From the NCBI GenBank assembly GCA_001023575.1, contig CP011489.1, forward strand, positions 186,001-250,000: a stretch of 64,000 bases of DNA, in the 5' to 3' direction. Both the position numbers and the translations under genes were made by a program. This stretch comes from Actinobacteria bacterium IMCC26256 (lineage in GTDB: Bacteria > Actinomycetota > Acidimicrobiia > IMCC26256). The notes under the pieces were generated by a model. It did not search any database, was not told the DNA's origin, and saw only the letters and a program-made list of their open reading frames with translations. Positions within the stretch are counted from its first letter, which is position 1; each line of letters begins with the position of its first letter. Positions 32,438 through 40,295 of this stretch are shown in pieces.

Positions 32438-33094
32438 ATGTCGAACTCAGAGACGCCCTTAGGGGTGCTCATTGGGTGTGGATGGGGGGCGCTAATCGCA
32501 GTGCCCATCTTGACTCGTGCCAATAAGTCTGCTGCGAGATCTCGGGCGCAACTAATGGAGAAGAAGCAAGCCTCTCGCCGCACTCAAAGTATCGACTCCA
32601 TACCATTTCTTCGAGTTGTTGGCGTACCAGCGCGAAGGCGCTCTAACCGCATCATGGATAACGCGGTCTCGAGAGATATACCAGTACTGATTGATCTGCT
32701 TGCACTTGCCGCGGCATCGGGATGTACACCTGCTGGTTCGGTTGCGGCTGTTGTGGAGTGGGCGCCGCCGACAGTCTCCGGATGGTGTATCGATCTAGCC
32801 ACTGCGAGCGATAGGGGAAGAACCTTCGTATCTGCATGCGAATCGCCCCCGCCCCACAGAGACCTAATAACACTCGGTGACGCACTCGCTGCCTCGGCGC
32901 GAAGCGGAGCACCGATCCGCAGCGCACTCCAGCGATTAGCTGAATCATCTCGCATTGCTAGTCGCCAACAAGCAGAGGCACGGGCCAGAGCAGTACCGAT
33001 TCGCCTTCTATTTCCACTTGTTTTTACGATTCTTCCTGCCTTTGGGCTTCTGACTCTCGCACCAGTTGTACTCGGTGCGCTCGCCGGTCACTGA
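32438..33094 (+). CDS. tadC: TadC-like inner-membrane protein of the Tad pilus
   Basis: This 218-residue protein is chosen from ATG 32438, one base after the tadB stop. An N-terminal helix (VLIGCGWGALIAVPIL) leads to a T2SF-like region with DIPVLIDLLALAAASGCTPAGSVAAV, SARSGAPIRSALQRLA and RARAVPIRLLFPLVFTILPAFGLLTLAPVVLGAL. This shortened TadC is typical of actinobacterial Tad loci (Rv3657c-like). It works with TadB as the platform. Confidence 0.86.
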   Translation: MSNSETPLGVLIGCGWGALIAVPILTRANKSAARSRAQLMEKKQASRRTQSIDSIPFLRVVGVPARRRSNRIMDNAVSRDIPVLIDLLALAAASGCTPAGSVAAVVEWAPPTVSGWCIDLATASDRGRTFVSACESPPPHRDLITLGDALAASARSGAPIRSALQRLAESSRIASRQQAEARARAVPIRLLFPLVFTILPAFGLLTLAPVVLGALAGH

Positions 33095-33159
33095 CCGAGC
33101 CTCACTGCGTTGGCCCTGCGCCGACCCAATTTCAATCCACCGACTACCAGGAGGTAGCC

Positions 33160-33351
33160 GTGCATTTAATCCGTAAATTTGCAGAGCGCGTGAAGAGTGA
33201 CGCCGATGAGGCAGGCCAGACAACAGCAGAGTATGCACTTGTGATACTTGGATCTGCTGCAATCGCAACCCTGTTACTTACATGGGCATCCAAGAGCGGC
33301 GGTATTACGAAACTATTCGACATGGTTGTCGGCCGTTTGATCCCAGGATAA
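33160..33351 (+). CDS. Flp-type pilin (DUF4244)
   Basis: This 63-residue pilin precursor starts at GTG 33160 with AGGAGG at 33149-33154. The leader is basic (LIRKFAERVKSDADEA). The processing site is G-QTTAEYALV, with Glu at +5 and Tyr at +6 after the Gly, as required by prepilin peptidase. A hydrophobic helix follows. It corresponds to the DUF4244 pilin Rv3656c. No prepilin peptidase gene is in the window, so it must be elsewhere. Confidence 0.9.
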   Translation: MHLIRKFAERVKSDADEAGQTTAEYALVILGSAAIATLLLTWASKSGGITKLFDMVVGRLIPG

Positions 33352-33353
33352 GC

Positions 33354-33791
33354 ATGTTTGAGTCCGTGGACCCGAGCCCTTCAGGGAAATTAGTTGATGA
33401 AGAATGCCAAAAGACGCGCTGTAACATGACGCGGATTCTTGGGCAGACTGGTCAATCAACCGTCGAGTTTGTACTCGTCTTACCTTTAGTAATCATTGTT
33501 CTGCTCTGCACCCTTCAGGTTGTATCTGTTGTGCGCACACGTTTACTTCTAGAGCAGGCAGTACATGAAGCGGCTCGGGCCGCGGCGCTCTCTCCAGATC
33601 AATCAATCGTGTTGAAGGCGGCACGCAGGGCGCTACCAGGTGTTGATCTTGAGTTAGGGAATCATCGGGAAATAGGGGATTCAATCTCTGTTGTGCTGCG
33701 CATAAAAGCCCATACTGATATTCCGGTAGTCGGGCCGCTGCTCCCGGACCCCATAATGAAGGCGCGCGCGGTGGTGCGCGTCGAGAGATGA
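33354..33791 (+). CDS. TadE-like minor pseudopilin
   Basis: This 145-residue protein has the TadE motif GQSTVEFVLVLPLVIIVLLCTLQ followed by RTRLLLEQAVHEAARAAALSP, then a beta-rich exported part. ATG 33354 directly follows the pilin stop; ATG 33426, closer to the pilin-like helix, is an alternative with no ribosome site. It overlaps the next gene by 4 nt (ATGA). TadE proteins are processed like pilins and are needed for pilus assembly. Confidence 0.87.
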   Translation: MFESVDPSPSGKLVDEECQKTRCNMTRILGQTGQSTVEFVLVLPLVIIVLLCTLQVVSVVRTRLLLEQAVHEAARAAALSPDQSIVLKAARRALPGVDLELGNHREIGDSISVVLRIKAHTDIPVVGPLLPDPIMKARAVVRVER

Positions 33792-34126
33792 ATAAATTTG
33801 GAGATAGGTGCGAAGCCGGTAGTGCTGCGGTACTGCTGGTAGTGGGTGTGGCATTTGGAGCAGCCGCATCTATCGCAGCGGGCAGTGCAGGGAGGATTGC
33901 AGTTGAGAGAGCCCATGCGGAGACTGTCTCAGAGATAGTCGTCGCAGCAATGGCTAGTGATCGCGTAAGTGGATACTCCCAGGAGGAGGCTGAGAGTAGG
34001 TCACGCGATATAGCCCTGCGCAATGGAGCAAAAGTTCTTCGCCTTGTTGAGATTGGAGAGCGCATCTCGGCGACTATTGAGTGGTCAGGGTCTCATGGAA
34101 CTAGTGCAGCGGTGCTCGAGTGGTAA
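33788..34126 (+). CDS. TadE-related exported protein (Rv3654c-like)
   Basis: This 112-residue protein has a membrane helix directly after a short N-terminus (AGSAAVLLVVGVAFGAAASIAAGSAGR), followed by a region rich in Ala, Glu and Ser. It corresponds in place and size to the small protein at the end of actinobacterial Tad operons (Rv3654c), often called helicase/secretion-neighbourhood TadE-like. It overlaps the TadE gene (ATGA) and converges with the helicase, with 6 bp between them. Confidence 0.82.
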   Translation: MNKFGDRCEAGSAAVLLVVGVAFGAAASIAAGSAGRIAVERAHAETVSEIVVAAMASDRVSGYSQEEAESRSRDIALRNGAKVLRLVEIGERISATIEWSGSHGTSAAVLEW

Positions 34127-34132
34127 TCGCTT

Positions 34133-36424
34133 CTAAGAGTTCAGAAGTCGAAGAAGCAGAATCGCTGCTCCCTTGTCTAGATACTCATTCCAGTTTCCAC
34201 ATTTTGGAGACTGCACGCAGGAAGGACATCCCTCATCGCATTGGCATGACTCAAGTAGTGAGAGTGTCTCGCTGACGTGGCGCGTCACATCCGCAAATGC
34301 CAACTCGGCAATCCCGGCTCCCCCTGCGTATCCGTCGTAGACGAATATTGTCGGGTCGCCTGTCTGGGGATGCATCGCCATCGATACTCCGCCTACATCC
34401 CAGCGGTCGCAGATTGTGAAGAGTGGAAGTAGACCAATGAGTCCGTGCTCGGCAGCATGGACTGCACCGGTGATTCGCGATGGGTCTACCCCTGCACGCA
34501 CAAGCCGCTCGAGGTCAATCGTGTACCAACAGGCGCGTGTATCTAGCAAGCGCGCTGGTACATCGAGGGCGACGGTGCCGAGTGACTCTCCGCTCCCTAC
34601 CCGTCGTCGCTGGTATGCAACTACTTGGTTGGTCACCTCAACCCGCCCGATATGAGCTGTACCAAAACCGCACGCAAGAGATTGGTCGGTCTCAATAATG
34701 GTTATGTCGGTCTCTTCGCGTGCAATCGTGTACTCGTCTAGATCATCGGCATCGACCATCCACGCCACATGATCCTTGAGGTCGAGGCTCTCTACCTGCC
34801 ACTGGCGACCCTGATGTAGATAGATCGCACCAACATGGGCGACGCTGTGGACGCGTGCTCCATCGACAGTACCTATCAATCGAGTCGATCCACCAGAGGC
34901 GTCGAGTAGAGAGAACTCCTCGGTCGCTCCACTGCGAAGCCCAATTGCCGGTGCTGGTGGCGACTGCCCAGCCCAGTACATGAGCCCTTTGCGCGGCTTT
35001 AAGAGATCGGCAATTACGAGTTCGCGTACAGCCTCGTCAATCGCCGGCCCGAACCATTTCTCGTCCTCTGGAGAGAGCGGCAACTCGTGCGCTGCACATG
35101 CAATATGGGGCCTGAGCACGAATGGATTGTTTGGGTTGATCACCGCAGCCTCGGGGGAGCGATCGAGTAACTGTTCTGGGTGCGCTGCGTACCACTGATC
35201 TAACTGATCGTCGCCGGCCACAAGGACTGAGCAGCAGCGTTGACCCGACCTACCAGCGCGCCCTGATTGCTGACGCAGCGACGCGATTGTGCCAGGGAAA
35301 CCGTTGATGACGACTGCATCAAGACCCCCCACATCAATCCCGAGTTCAAGTGCATTCGTAGCCGCTACTCCAAGAAGTCGGCCATCGTTTAGAGCGGCCT
35401 CGATCTCACGCCGTTCATCGGAGCGATAACCGGCGCGGTAAGCAGCTACACGATCAGCGAGGGTTGGTGCGACTATCTCTAATGTGCGGCGGGTCTGGTC
35501 CGCTACTAACTCTGCCCCGCGCCGGCTACGGGTAAAAGCAAGTGTTGGGTGCCCATCGCGCACGAATGCAGTAAGGAGTGCAGCGGTCTCAGAGTTGGCA
35601 GACGATCGCTTCCCGAGAGCATCATCGATTAATGGTCGTTGCCAAAGTGCAAAACGCCTTGCGCTCGCGGGTGATCCGTCATCGGTAATGGCGCCCACCG
35701 GAGACCCGATAAGTGTGCTTGCGAGTTCCGCCGGATTGCCGATTGTGGCGCTAGTAAAACAGAATGTTGGGGAGGACCCGTAATGCGCACAGATTCGGCG
35801 CAGTCGACGAAGCACCTGCGAAACATGCCCCCCAAAAATTCCACGAAGAGCGTGTAGCTCATCTATGACTACGTAATCGAGGCGCATGAGGAAGGTCGCC
35901 CAACGCGCATGCGATGGAAGTATCCCCATATGGAGCATCTCTGGATTGGTGAGTACGACATTGGCATTACGCCGAGCCCAAGTCCGGTCTTCTTGCGGAG
36001 TATCTCCGTCGTATGTAACTGCCTTGACTCCCGGGAGCAGCCACGAGCGCATTGAACGTAGTTGATCCTGAGCCAGCGCCTTTGTGGGGAAGAGCAGTAG
36101 GGAGGTAGAGGTTGAGGTCTCGATGATTGAGTCGAGTATTGGGAGTTGATAGCAGAGGCTCTTCCCAGACGCGGTGCCGGTTGCAATGACAGTGTGTTGT
36201 TTAGATCGGAGCCCATCGATCGCCGAGGCCTGGTGGCTCCAGAAACTATCGAGCTTCCTCTCCGCGACGCGTTCGGCAAGCGCAGGTGAAAGTGGGGTTG
36301 AGAGCGAGCCGTAGAGAGCGGCTCGCTCGGGGATCTCTGCATCGAATACAAGCCTCCCCTCAAACTCCGGATCGCGCGAGAGTGCATCGAGGGTGCCGCC
36401 TGCATCTCTCGGGTCTGGATTCAC
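34133..36424 (-). CDS. DUF1998-type DEAD/DEAH helicase (MrfA-like DNA repair)
   Basis: This 763-residue superfamily 2 helicase has motif I ATGTASGKSLCYQLP, motif II VIDELHAL (DELH), motif III SATIGNP and motif VI QQSGRAGRSGQ. The C-terminal DUF1998 region carries a four-plus-cysteine zinc cluster CQCDEGCPSCVQSPKC near residues 730-746. This is the layout of MrfA of Bacillus subtilis, which repairs mitomycin C damage, and of Rv3649 in M. tuberculosis, also beside the Tad operon. A role in repair of bulky or cross-linked DNA is therefore likely. It converges on the Tad operon. Confidence 0.92.
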   Translation of the reverse strand: MNPDPRDAGGTLDALSRDPEFEGRLVFDAEIPERAALYGSLSTPLSPALAERVAERKLDSFWSHQASAIDGLRSKQHTVIATGTASGKSLCYQLPILDSIIETSTSTSLLLFPTKALAQDQLRSMRSWLLPGVKAVTYDGDTPQEDRTWARRNANVVLTNPEMLHMGILPSHARWATFLMRLDYVVIDELHALRGIFGGHVSQVLRRLRRICAHYGSSPTFCFTSATIGNPAELASTLIGSPVGAITDDGSPASARRFALWQRPLIDDALGKRSSANSETAALLTAFVRDGHPTLAFTRSRRGAELVADQTRRTLEIVAPTLADRVAAYRAGYRSDERREIEAALNDGRLLGVAATNALELGIDVGGLDAVVINGFPGTIASLRQQSGRAGRSGQRCCSVLVAGDDQLDQWYAAHPEQLLDRSPEAAVINPNNPFVLRPHIACAAHELPLSPEDEKWFGPAIDEAVRELVIADLLKPRKGLMYWAGQSPPAPAIGLRSGATEEFSLLDASGGSTRLIGTVDGARVHSVAHVGAIYLHQGRQWQVESLDLKDHVAWMVDADDLDEYTIAREETDITIIETDQSLACGFGTAHIGRVEVTNQVVAYQRRRVGSGESLGTVALDVPARLLDTRACWYTIDLERLVRAGVDPSRITGAVHAAEHGLIGLLPLFTICDRWDVGGVSMAMHPQTGDPTIFVYDGYAGGAGIAELAFADVTRHVSETLSLLESCQCDEGCPSCVQSPKCGNWNEYLDKGAAILLLRLLNS

Positions 36425-36496
36425 CTAGTGAGGGTACCTAGAGAGGGTGACAATTATGTAACAGTCCTCAATAACGCGCTGATGTGAGGCGTTCTG

Positions 36497-37447
36497 TTAG
36501 TGGCGTTGGAGCACTGCGTCATCTGCAAAATCATTGAAGAGATCGCGTGCGTTACCGAGCAGCGCAAGGCGAGAGCCAACCCCAGAGCCAACGGGTATCA
36601 CAAGATTGCGCACATTCTGTGGGTCTAAGGAGAGGCCTAAGCGCCCGAGTCTGTACGCATCGGCCCAACCCATATTGACAAGGCGTGCATGCCTTCCGAG
36701 GTTGCCGAGAAGCCCGAGAGTTGCAGAAGGCCCTGGATTATTGGTGCGTAACTGGCCAAGGGTTTGAAGAATGAAGTAGCCCTGGTTCTCGCTTCGCTTT
36801 AGGTCACCCGATGGGAATCCGTGTCGGTTGCGACTGAAGGCAAGCGCTTGTGTGCCGTTCATGTGTGTTGTGCCAACCTCGAAGTTGGCCCCGCTGTATT
36901 CACGATCGACATTGCGAGAGATGACGTTGACGTCTACGCCCCCGAGATCATTGACCATGCCCATGAATCCATCAAAGTCGGTTGTAACTACAAACGAAAC
37001 CTTTACTCCTACGAGATTTCCTACGGTATCCGCTAGCAGTTGTGCGCCACCTGCTGACATTGCTGCGTTGATCTTGTCGGTTCCGTGGCCAGGTATCTGC
37101 GCCCCAGTGTCACGCGGAATATCAAGCATTGTGGCTTGGCCGCTCTGTGGATTTACCCCAACAAGGTGGATCGCATCACCGCGAGCCACCGTCTCCCCGC
37201 TACGAGCATCGCTCCCAACAACTAAGACAAATATCGGTGCAATCCCCGGAACTGGGGTTGAGTCAGCGCTTGCGGTTTTTGTAACCGTCATGTAGGTCGC
37301 CCCTGCGGCAATCGGCATACGCCCTGTCTTTAGCCACCAAGCAGCGAGCCCTGCAGTGCCCATGGCAATTGCGAGGAGAAGTATCGAGAGCGTGCTAATC
37401 GCGCGTTTCATAGAGCGTCTCAAAGTTGTTCCTGTAGAGAGCATCAT
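36497..37447 (-). CDS. LytR-CpsA-Psr (LCP) family cell-wall transferase
   Basis: This 316-residue protein has a single N-terminal helix (about 15-40) and an extracytoplasmic LCP domain: VGSDARSGETVARGDAIHLVGVNPQSGQATMLDIPRDT, DKINAAMSAGG, VVTTDFDGFMGMVNDLGGVDVNV and LAFSRNRHGFPSGDLKRSENQ. The conserved Arg/Asp residues that hold the polyprenyl pyrophosphate are present. LCP proteins attach glycopolymers to peptidoglycan. The ATG at 37447 overlaps the stop of the upstream lipoprotein gene (ATGA), so they are coupled. Confidence 0.92.
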   Translation of the reverse strand: MMLSTGTTLRRSMKRAISTLSILLLAIAMGTAGLAAWWLKTGRMPIAAGATYMTVTKTASADSTPVPGIAPIFVLVVGSDARSGETVARGDAIHLVGVNPQSGQATMLDIPRDTGAQIPGHGTDKINAAMSAGGAQLLADTVGNLVGVKVSFVVTTDFDGFMGMVNDLGGVDVNVISRNVDREYSGANFEVGTTHMNGTQALAFSRNRHGFPSGDLKRSENQGYFILQTLGQLRTNNPGPSATLGLLGNLGRHARLVNMGWADAYRLGRLGLSLDPQNVRNLVIPVGSGVGSRLALLGNARDLFNDFADDAVLQRH

Positions 37448-38115
37448 GGAGCCTCTGTCGAGGAGGATGTTTTTGGCGCTGAAGCGATTCCTTTGCCATC
37501 TCTATTTACAGTTAGCCGCCATCCGTCGATCAGCCAGGTGCTGCCCTCATGGACAAAAGCGAGTTCGCCGACCCGATGAATCTTTACTGCACCATTCTTT
37601 GTTTTAGTGCTGATGGTTACGTCAATTGAGACGGTTGCAAGCGCAGCGATCCCGGTGTTGTCAGTGAGAATTGTGATCGGCAATGGGGCGCTTATGACCT
37701 CGACGGAGTCTGTAGCAGGCGAGACCCCAACATCGGTAAGCGCATCGCTTGCTTCGCCTACTGCATTTGGCCGTGCAGCGGAGGTGAGCAGGTCTGAGAT
37801 CTTTAGGGGCTCACCATGCATTGGAATCACAGAGGCTTGGCGTACATATTTTGTGGTTGCTGCTAAGAGTGCATCTACGTCGGTGAGGTTGGCCTCTCCG
37901 GTATTGCCTGTACGCACCACCTTCACATCCCCCGCAGCGAACTGAACCTTCTCAAGCTGCGGCTTCTCCTCTGATTTCTTGGTGATGTCCTTATCGCCAC
38001 CTGAACCACAGGCTGAGATCAGGGCAGCGCAGATAAACAAGGTTGCTGGGATCAGCACCCTAGAGAGATTTAGGTGCCGCTGTTCTTGAACTGAGGCTCT
38101 GTCTTTGGGGTGCAT
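37444..38115 (-). CDS. Predicted lipoprotein coupled to the LCP gene
   Basis: This 223-residue protein has a hydrophobic signal (VLIPATLFICAALISAC) ending in a lipobox with Cys near residue 36. The mature part has repeated beta-strand segments (VEVISAPLPITILTDNTGIAALATVSIDVTISTKTKNG, GELAFVHEGSTWLIDGWRL) resembling an NTF2/Mce-associated-like fold, but I do not recognise a family. It starts at ATG 38115. Coupling to the LCP gene suggests a wall-related role. Confidence 0.75.
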   Translation of the reverse strand: MHPKDRASVQEQRHLNLSRVLIPATLFICAALISACGSGGDKDITKKSEEKPQLEKVQFAAGDVKVVRTGNTGEANLTDVDALLAATTKYVRQASVIPMHGEPLKISDLLTSAARPNAVGEASDALTDVGVSPATDSVEVISAPLPITILTDNTGIAALATVSIDVTISTKTKNGAVKIHRVGELAFVHEGSTWLIDGWRLTVNRDGKGIASAPKTSSSTEAP

Positions 38116-38204
38116 AGTGCAACGATGCCACGCGGGCAGGCTGAGATGGTGGCGCTATGCGCGAATCTTGCTGCGGGGACTATTAGTCGGGCTAATGGTT
38201 GGAG

Positions 38205-38864
38205 TTAGTGGTCGGTAGTAGTGGCGAGCCGCTTCTCGAGCTCATCCAATGCATCGGTGGCGACTACTAGGTGAAGAATGTCGCCTGACTGCCCGACAAG
38301 ATCGTTGCGAGCAACCTGAGCGGTTCCAAGTCGAGTGACAGCACTAAGCGTAAATCTTCCGAACTCCTCAAGGCCTGAGAGTCGCCTGCCCGCCCAGTGC
38401 CCTGGAAGGGTTCGCTCAACTAGATGGACACCACCAGAGGCATCGGTCCAATCAGTGGGGAGCGTCGTTGGTACTAGCCGTCGTACAACCTGCTCTGTGG
38501 TCCAAGAGACGGTAGCGACTGTAGGTATCCCTAAGCGCTCGTAAATCGCGGCTCTTCTCGGGTCATAAATTCTTGCGACTACCTGCGGCACGCCAAATGT
38601 CTCGCGTGCAACGCGCGCTGACATGATGTTGGAGTTGTCTCCGGAGGTAACAGATGCGAGTGCTCCCGCGTCGGTGATGCCTGCCTCAATGAGCGTGTCT
38701 CTATCGAAACCGAAACCGAGAATGCGGTCACCGGCAAAATCTTTCGGGAGGCGACGAAACGCGTCTTTACGCTTATCGACTATCGAGACGCTATGGCCTT
38801 GAGCCTCAAGCGTCACTGCGATCTCACTACCTACTCGGCCACAGCCGACGACTACGACGTGCAA
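38205..38864 (-). CDS. TrkA-type K+ uptake regulator, RCK N+C (CeoB-like)
   Basis: This 219-residue protein has a Rossmann RCK_N domain beginning HVVVVGCGRVGSEIAVTLEAQGHSVSIVDK (GxGxxG NAD site) and a C-terminal RCK_C domain (about 135-210). TTG 38864 is chosen because the family N-terminus begins exactly there and GGGAGA lies upstream. It gates or regulates a potassium transporter in response to NAD(H). A second TrkA lies at 39447 with the OB-fold gene between, as with ceoB/ceoC near Rv2690c-Rv2694c in M. tuberculosis. Confidence 0.9.
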   Translation of the reverse strand: MHVVVVGCGRVGSEIAVTLEAQGHSVSIVDKRKDAFRRLPKDFAGDRILGFGFDRDTLIEAGITDAGALASVTSGDNSNIMSARVARETFGVPQVVARIYDPRRAAIYERLGIPTVATVSWTTEQVVRRLVPTTLPTDWTDASGGVHLVERTLPGHWAGRRLSGLEEFGRFTLSAVTRLGTAQVARNDLVGQSGDILHLVVATDALDELEKRLATTTDH

Positions 38865-39036
38865 AGCAATCTCCCTCGTATCGGTCTTACTTATCGTAGA
38901 ACCAGACGCGAGGGATTGCTTGACCCGGCGCATTTGGTTTTTTGGTGCCGTTTTATGGTGCGGTGTCGCTCGTGCCCTATCCCGGGCCTGCAACTATTTG
39001 GTGCTGCGGGTATTGTGGCGGGCGGAGGCAATAGCC

Positions 39037-39405
39037 ATGGCGCTGAAGAAATTCCTAGACAAGTTGACCAAGCCAGTTCACGAGATTGATCGCGCAGCTC
39101 TAGTCGAGTGGTCAGAGGAGTCTCGAGCAGTGCCTATCGACCAGATAAAGATGCGTGAGACAGTCTTTATTGCTGGTGAGATCTCCTCCGTGAGGCTTGT
39201 ACCTAGGGCGCACTCCGCAGCCCTAGAGGTGACAGTGAAGGATGGCCGAGGCTCAGTGACAGCGGTTTTCTTGGGGCGTAGAACGATTCCAGGCCTTAAT
39301 ACCGGTCGAAGGTTGATGCTCGAAGGCGTGCCGTTTAGGCAGAATGCTCGGGTGGTATTCATGAATCCGGTCTACCGCATTATTGCTAGAGGCACAGCAA
39401 CCTGA
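39037..39405 (+). CDS. OB-fold nucleic-acid-binding-like protein (Rv2694c-like)
   Basis: This 122-residue protein has a C-terminal OB-fold (about 35-118): RETVFIAGEISSVRLVPRAHSAALEVTVKDGRGSVTAVFLGRRTIPGLNTGRRLMLEGVPFRQNARVVFMNPVYRII. ATG 39037 follows a GGAGG site by 10 nt and gives the usual start MALKKFLDKLTK; reading from 38920 adds an unrelated segment. The family is found beside ceoB/ceoC in actinobacteria. Its nucleic-acid partner is unknown. Confidence 0.85.
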   Translation: MALKKFLDKLTKPVHEIDRAALVEWSEESRAVPIDQIKMRETVFIAGEISSVRLVPRAHSAALEVTVKDGRGSVTAVFLGRRTIPGLNTGRRLMLEGVPFRQNARVVFMNPVYRIIARGTAT

Positions 39406-39446
39406 TAGGTCTCTGAATTTACTAAGCCCAGTTCTAAGTCGAGCCC

Positions 39447-40115
39447 TCAGTCGTTAGTGAGGATGTGGCGCACCGAGTCTTCTGAGTCAGGGGTTACTAG
39501 CGCAAGTACCTCATCACCCACGTAGAAGACCGAGTCTCCCCGAGGCACTATTAAGTGCTCCTCGCGCAGGATGGCAACGATTGTGGCGTCGCGAGGAATG
39601 TCAATCTCTTTGATGGTCTTGTTGATAATCGGGGAGTCCTCGTTGAGTTTTACCTCCACAAGTCTGGCCAATCCGCCATCGAAGCGGAGCAGCTCAACGA
39701 GCTTTCCAACGTTTACAGCCTCTTCTACAAGACTGGTGATGAGCTGTGGGGTAGAGACAAATTGGTCTACACCCCAGTTTTCATTGAACATCCATTCGTT
39801 CTTAGGGTGATTGACGCGCGCGATTACCCGCGGGATCCCAAACTCTTGTTTCGCCAGAAGGGAGGTAACGAGATTGTCTTCATCGTCGCCTGTGGCAGCA
39901 ACGAGTACCTCACATGTCTCGAGTCTTGCCTCGCGAAGTGAGGAGACCTCACAGGAGTCGCCGATATACCACTCGATACCCTCCTCAACCGTTGCTCTAT
40001 TGGCCACGGCCTGGCGCTGCTCTATGAGCAGAATCTCGTGCCCAGCTCTGTGAAGAGCATTAGCAACATGGAGTCCGACGTTTCCTGCACCCGCAATGGC
40101 AACACGCATATCCAT
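39447..40115 (-). CDS. TrkA-type K+ uptake regulator, RCK N+C (CeoC-like)
   Basis: This 222-residue RCK protein has the GxGxxG nucleotide site MRVAIAGAGNVGLHVANALHRAGHEILLIEQ and the acidic GDSCEVSSLREA turn. VLVAATGDDEDNLVTSLLAKQEFG and a complete RCK_C domain (about 135-215) follow. It forms a pair with the TrkA at 38205, on the same strand with the OB-fold gene opposite between them. It probably regulates the APC-type permease that is divergent at 40296. Confidence 0.92.
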   Translation of the reverse strand: MDMRVAIAGAGNVGLHVANALHRAGHEILLIEQRQAVANRATVEEGIEWYIGDSCEVSSLREARLETCEVLVAATGDDEDNLVTSLLAKQEFGIPRVIARVNHPKNEWMFNENWGVDQFVSTPQLITSLVEEAVNVGKLVELLRFDGGLARLVEVKLNEDSPIINKTIKEIDIPRDATIVAILREEHLIVPRGDSVFYVGDEVLALVTPDSEDSVRHILTND

Positions 40116-40295
40116 AACCTACCCGCGCTCCTTTGCATTGGGCGTATCTCTAGGCATCTCCTCAAAGCCGGGTGCGGGTTGAGGGCCGCCGAGAGTGGCA
40201 GGATAGAGAGACTCACTTGGGGACTGTAAGTAAGTAACAGATTACTTGTGAGAAATTTCAACGATCCTCTCCGCTGCTCTTGGGGGCCACAAGAA

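Noticed and set aside
36828-37295. 155-codon + frame inside the LCP gene
   Set aside because: The minus strand has the complete LCP motif set; the + frame shows no domain pattern.
40116-40295. A c-di-AMP (ydaO) riboswitch before the APC permease
   Set aside because: Expected given potassium genes, but I cannot find the conserved GGGGGAACC-type core or a matching fold. Only a small 6-bp inverted repeat (40232-40247) is present.
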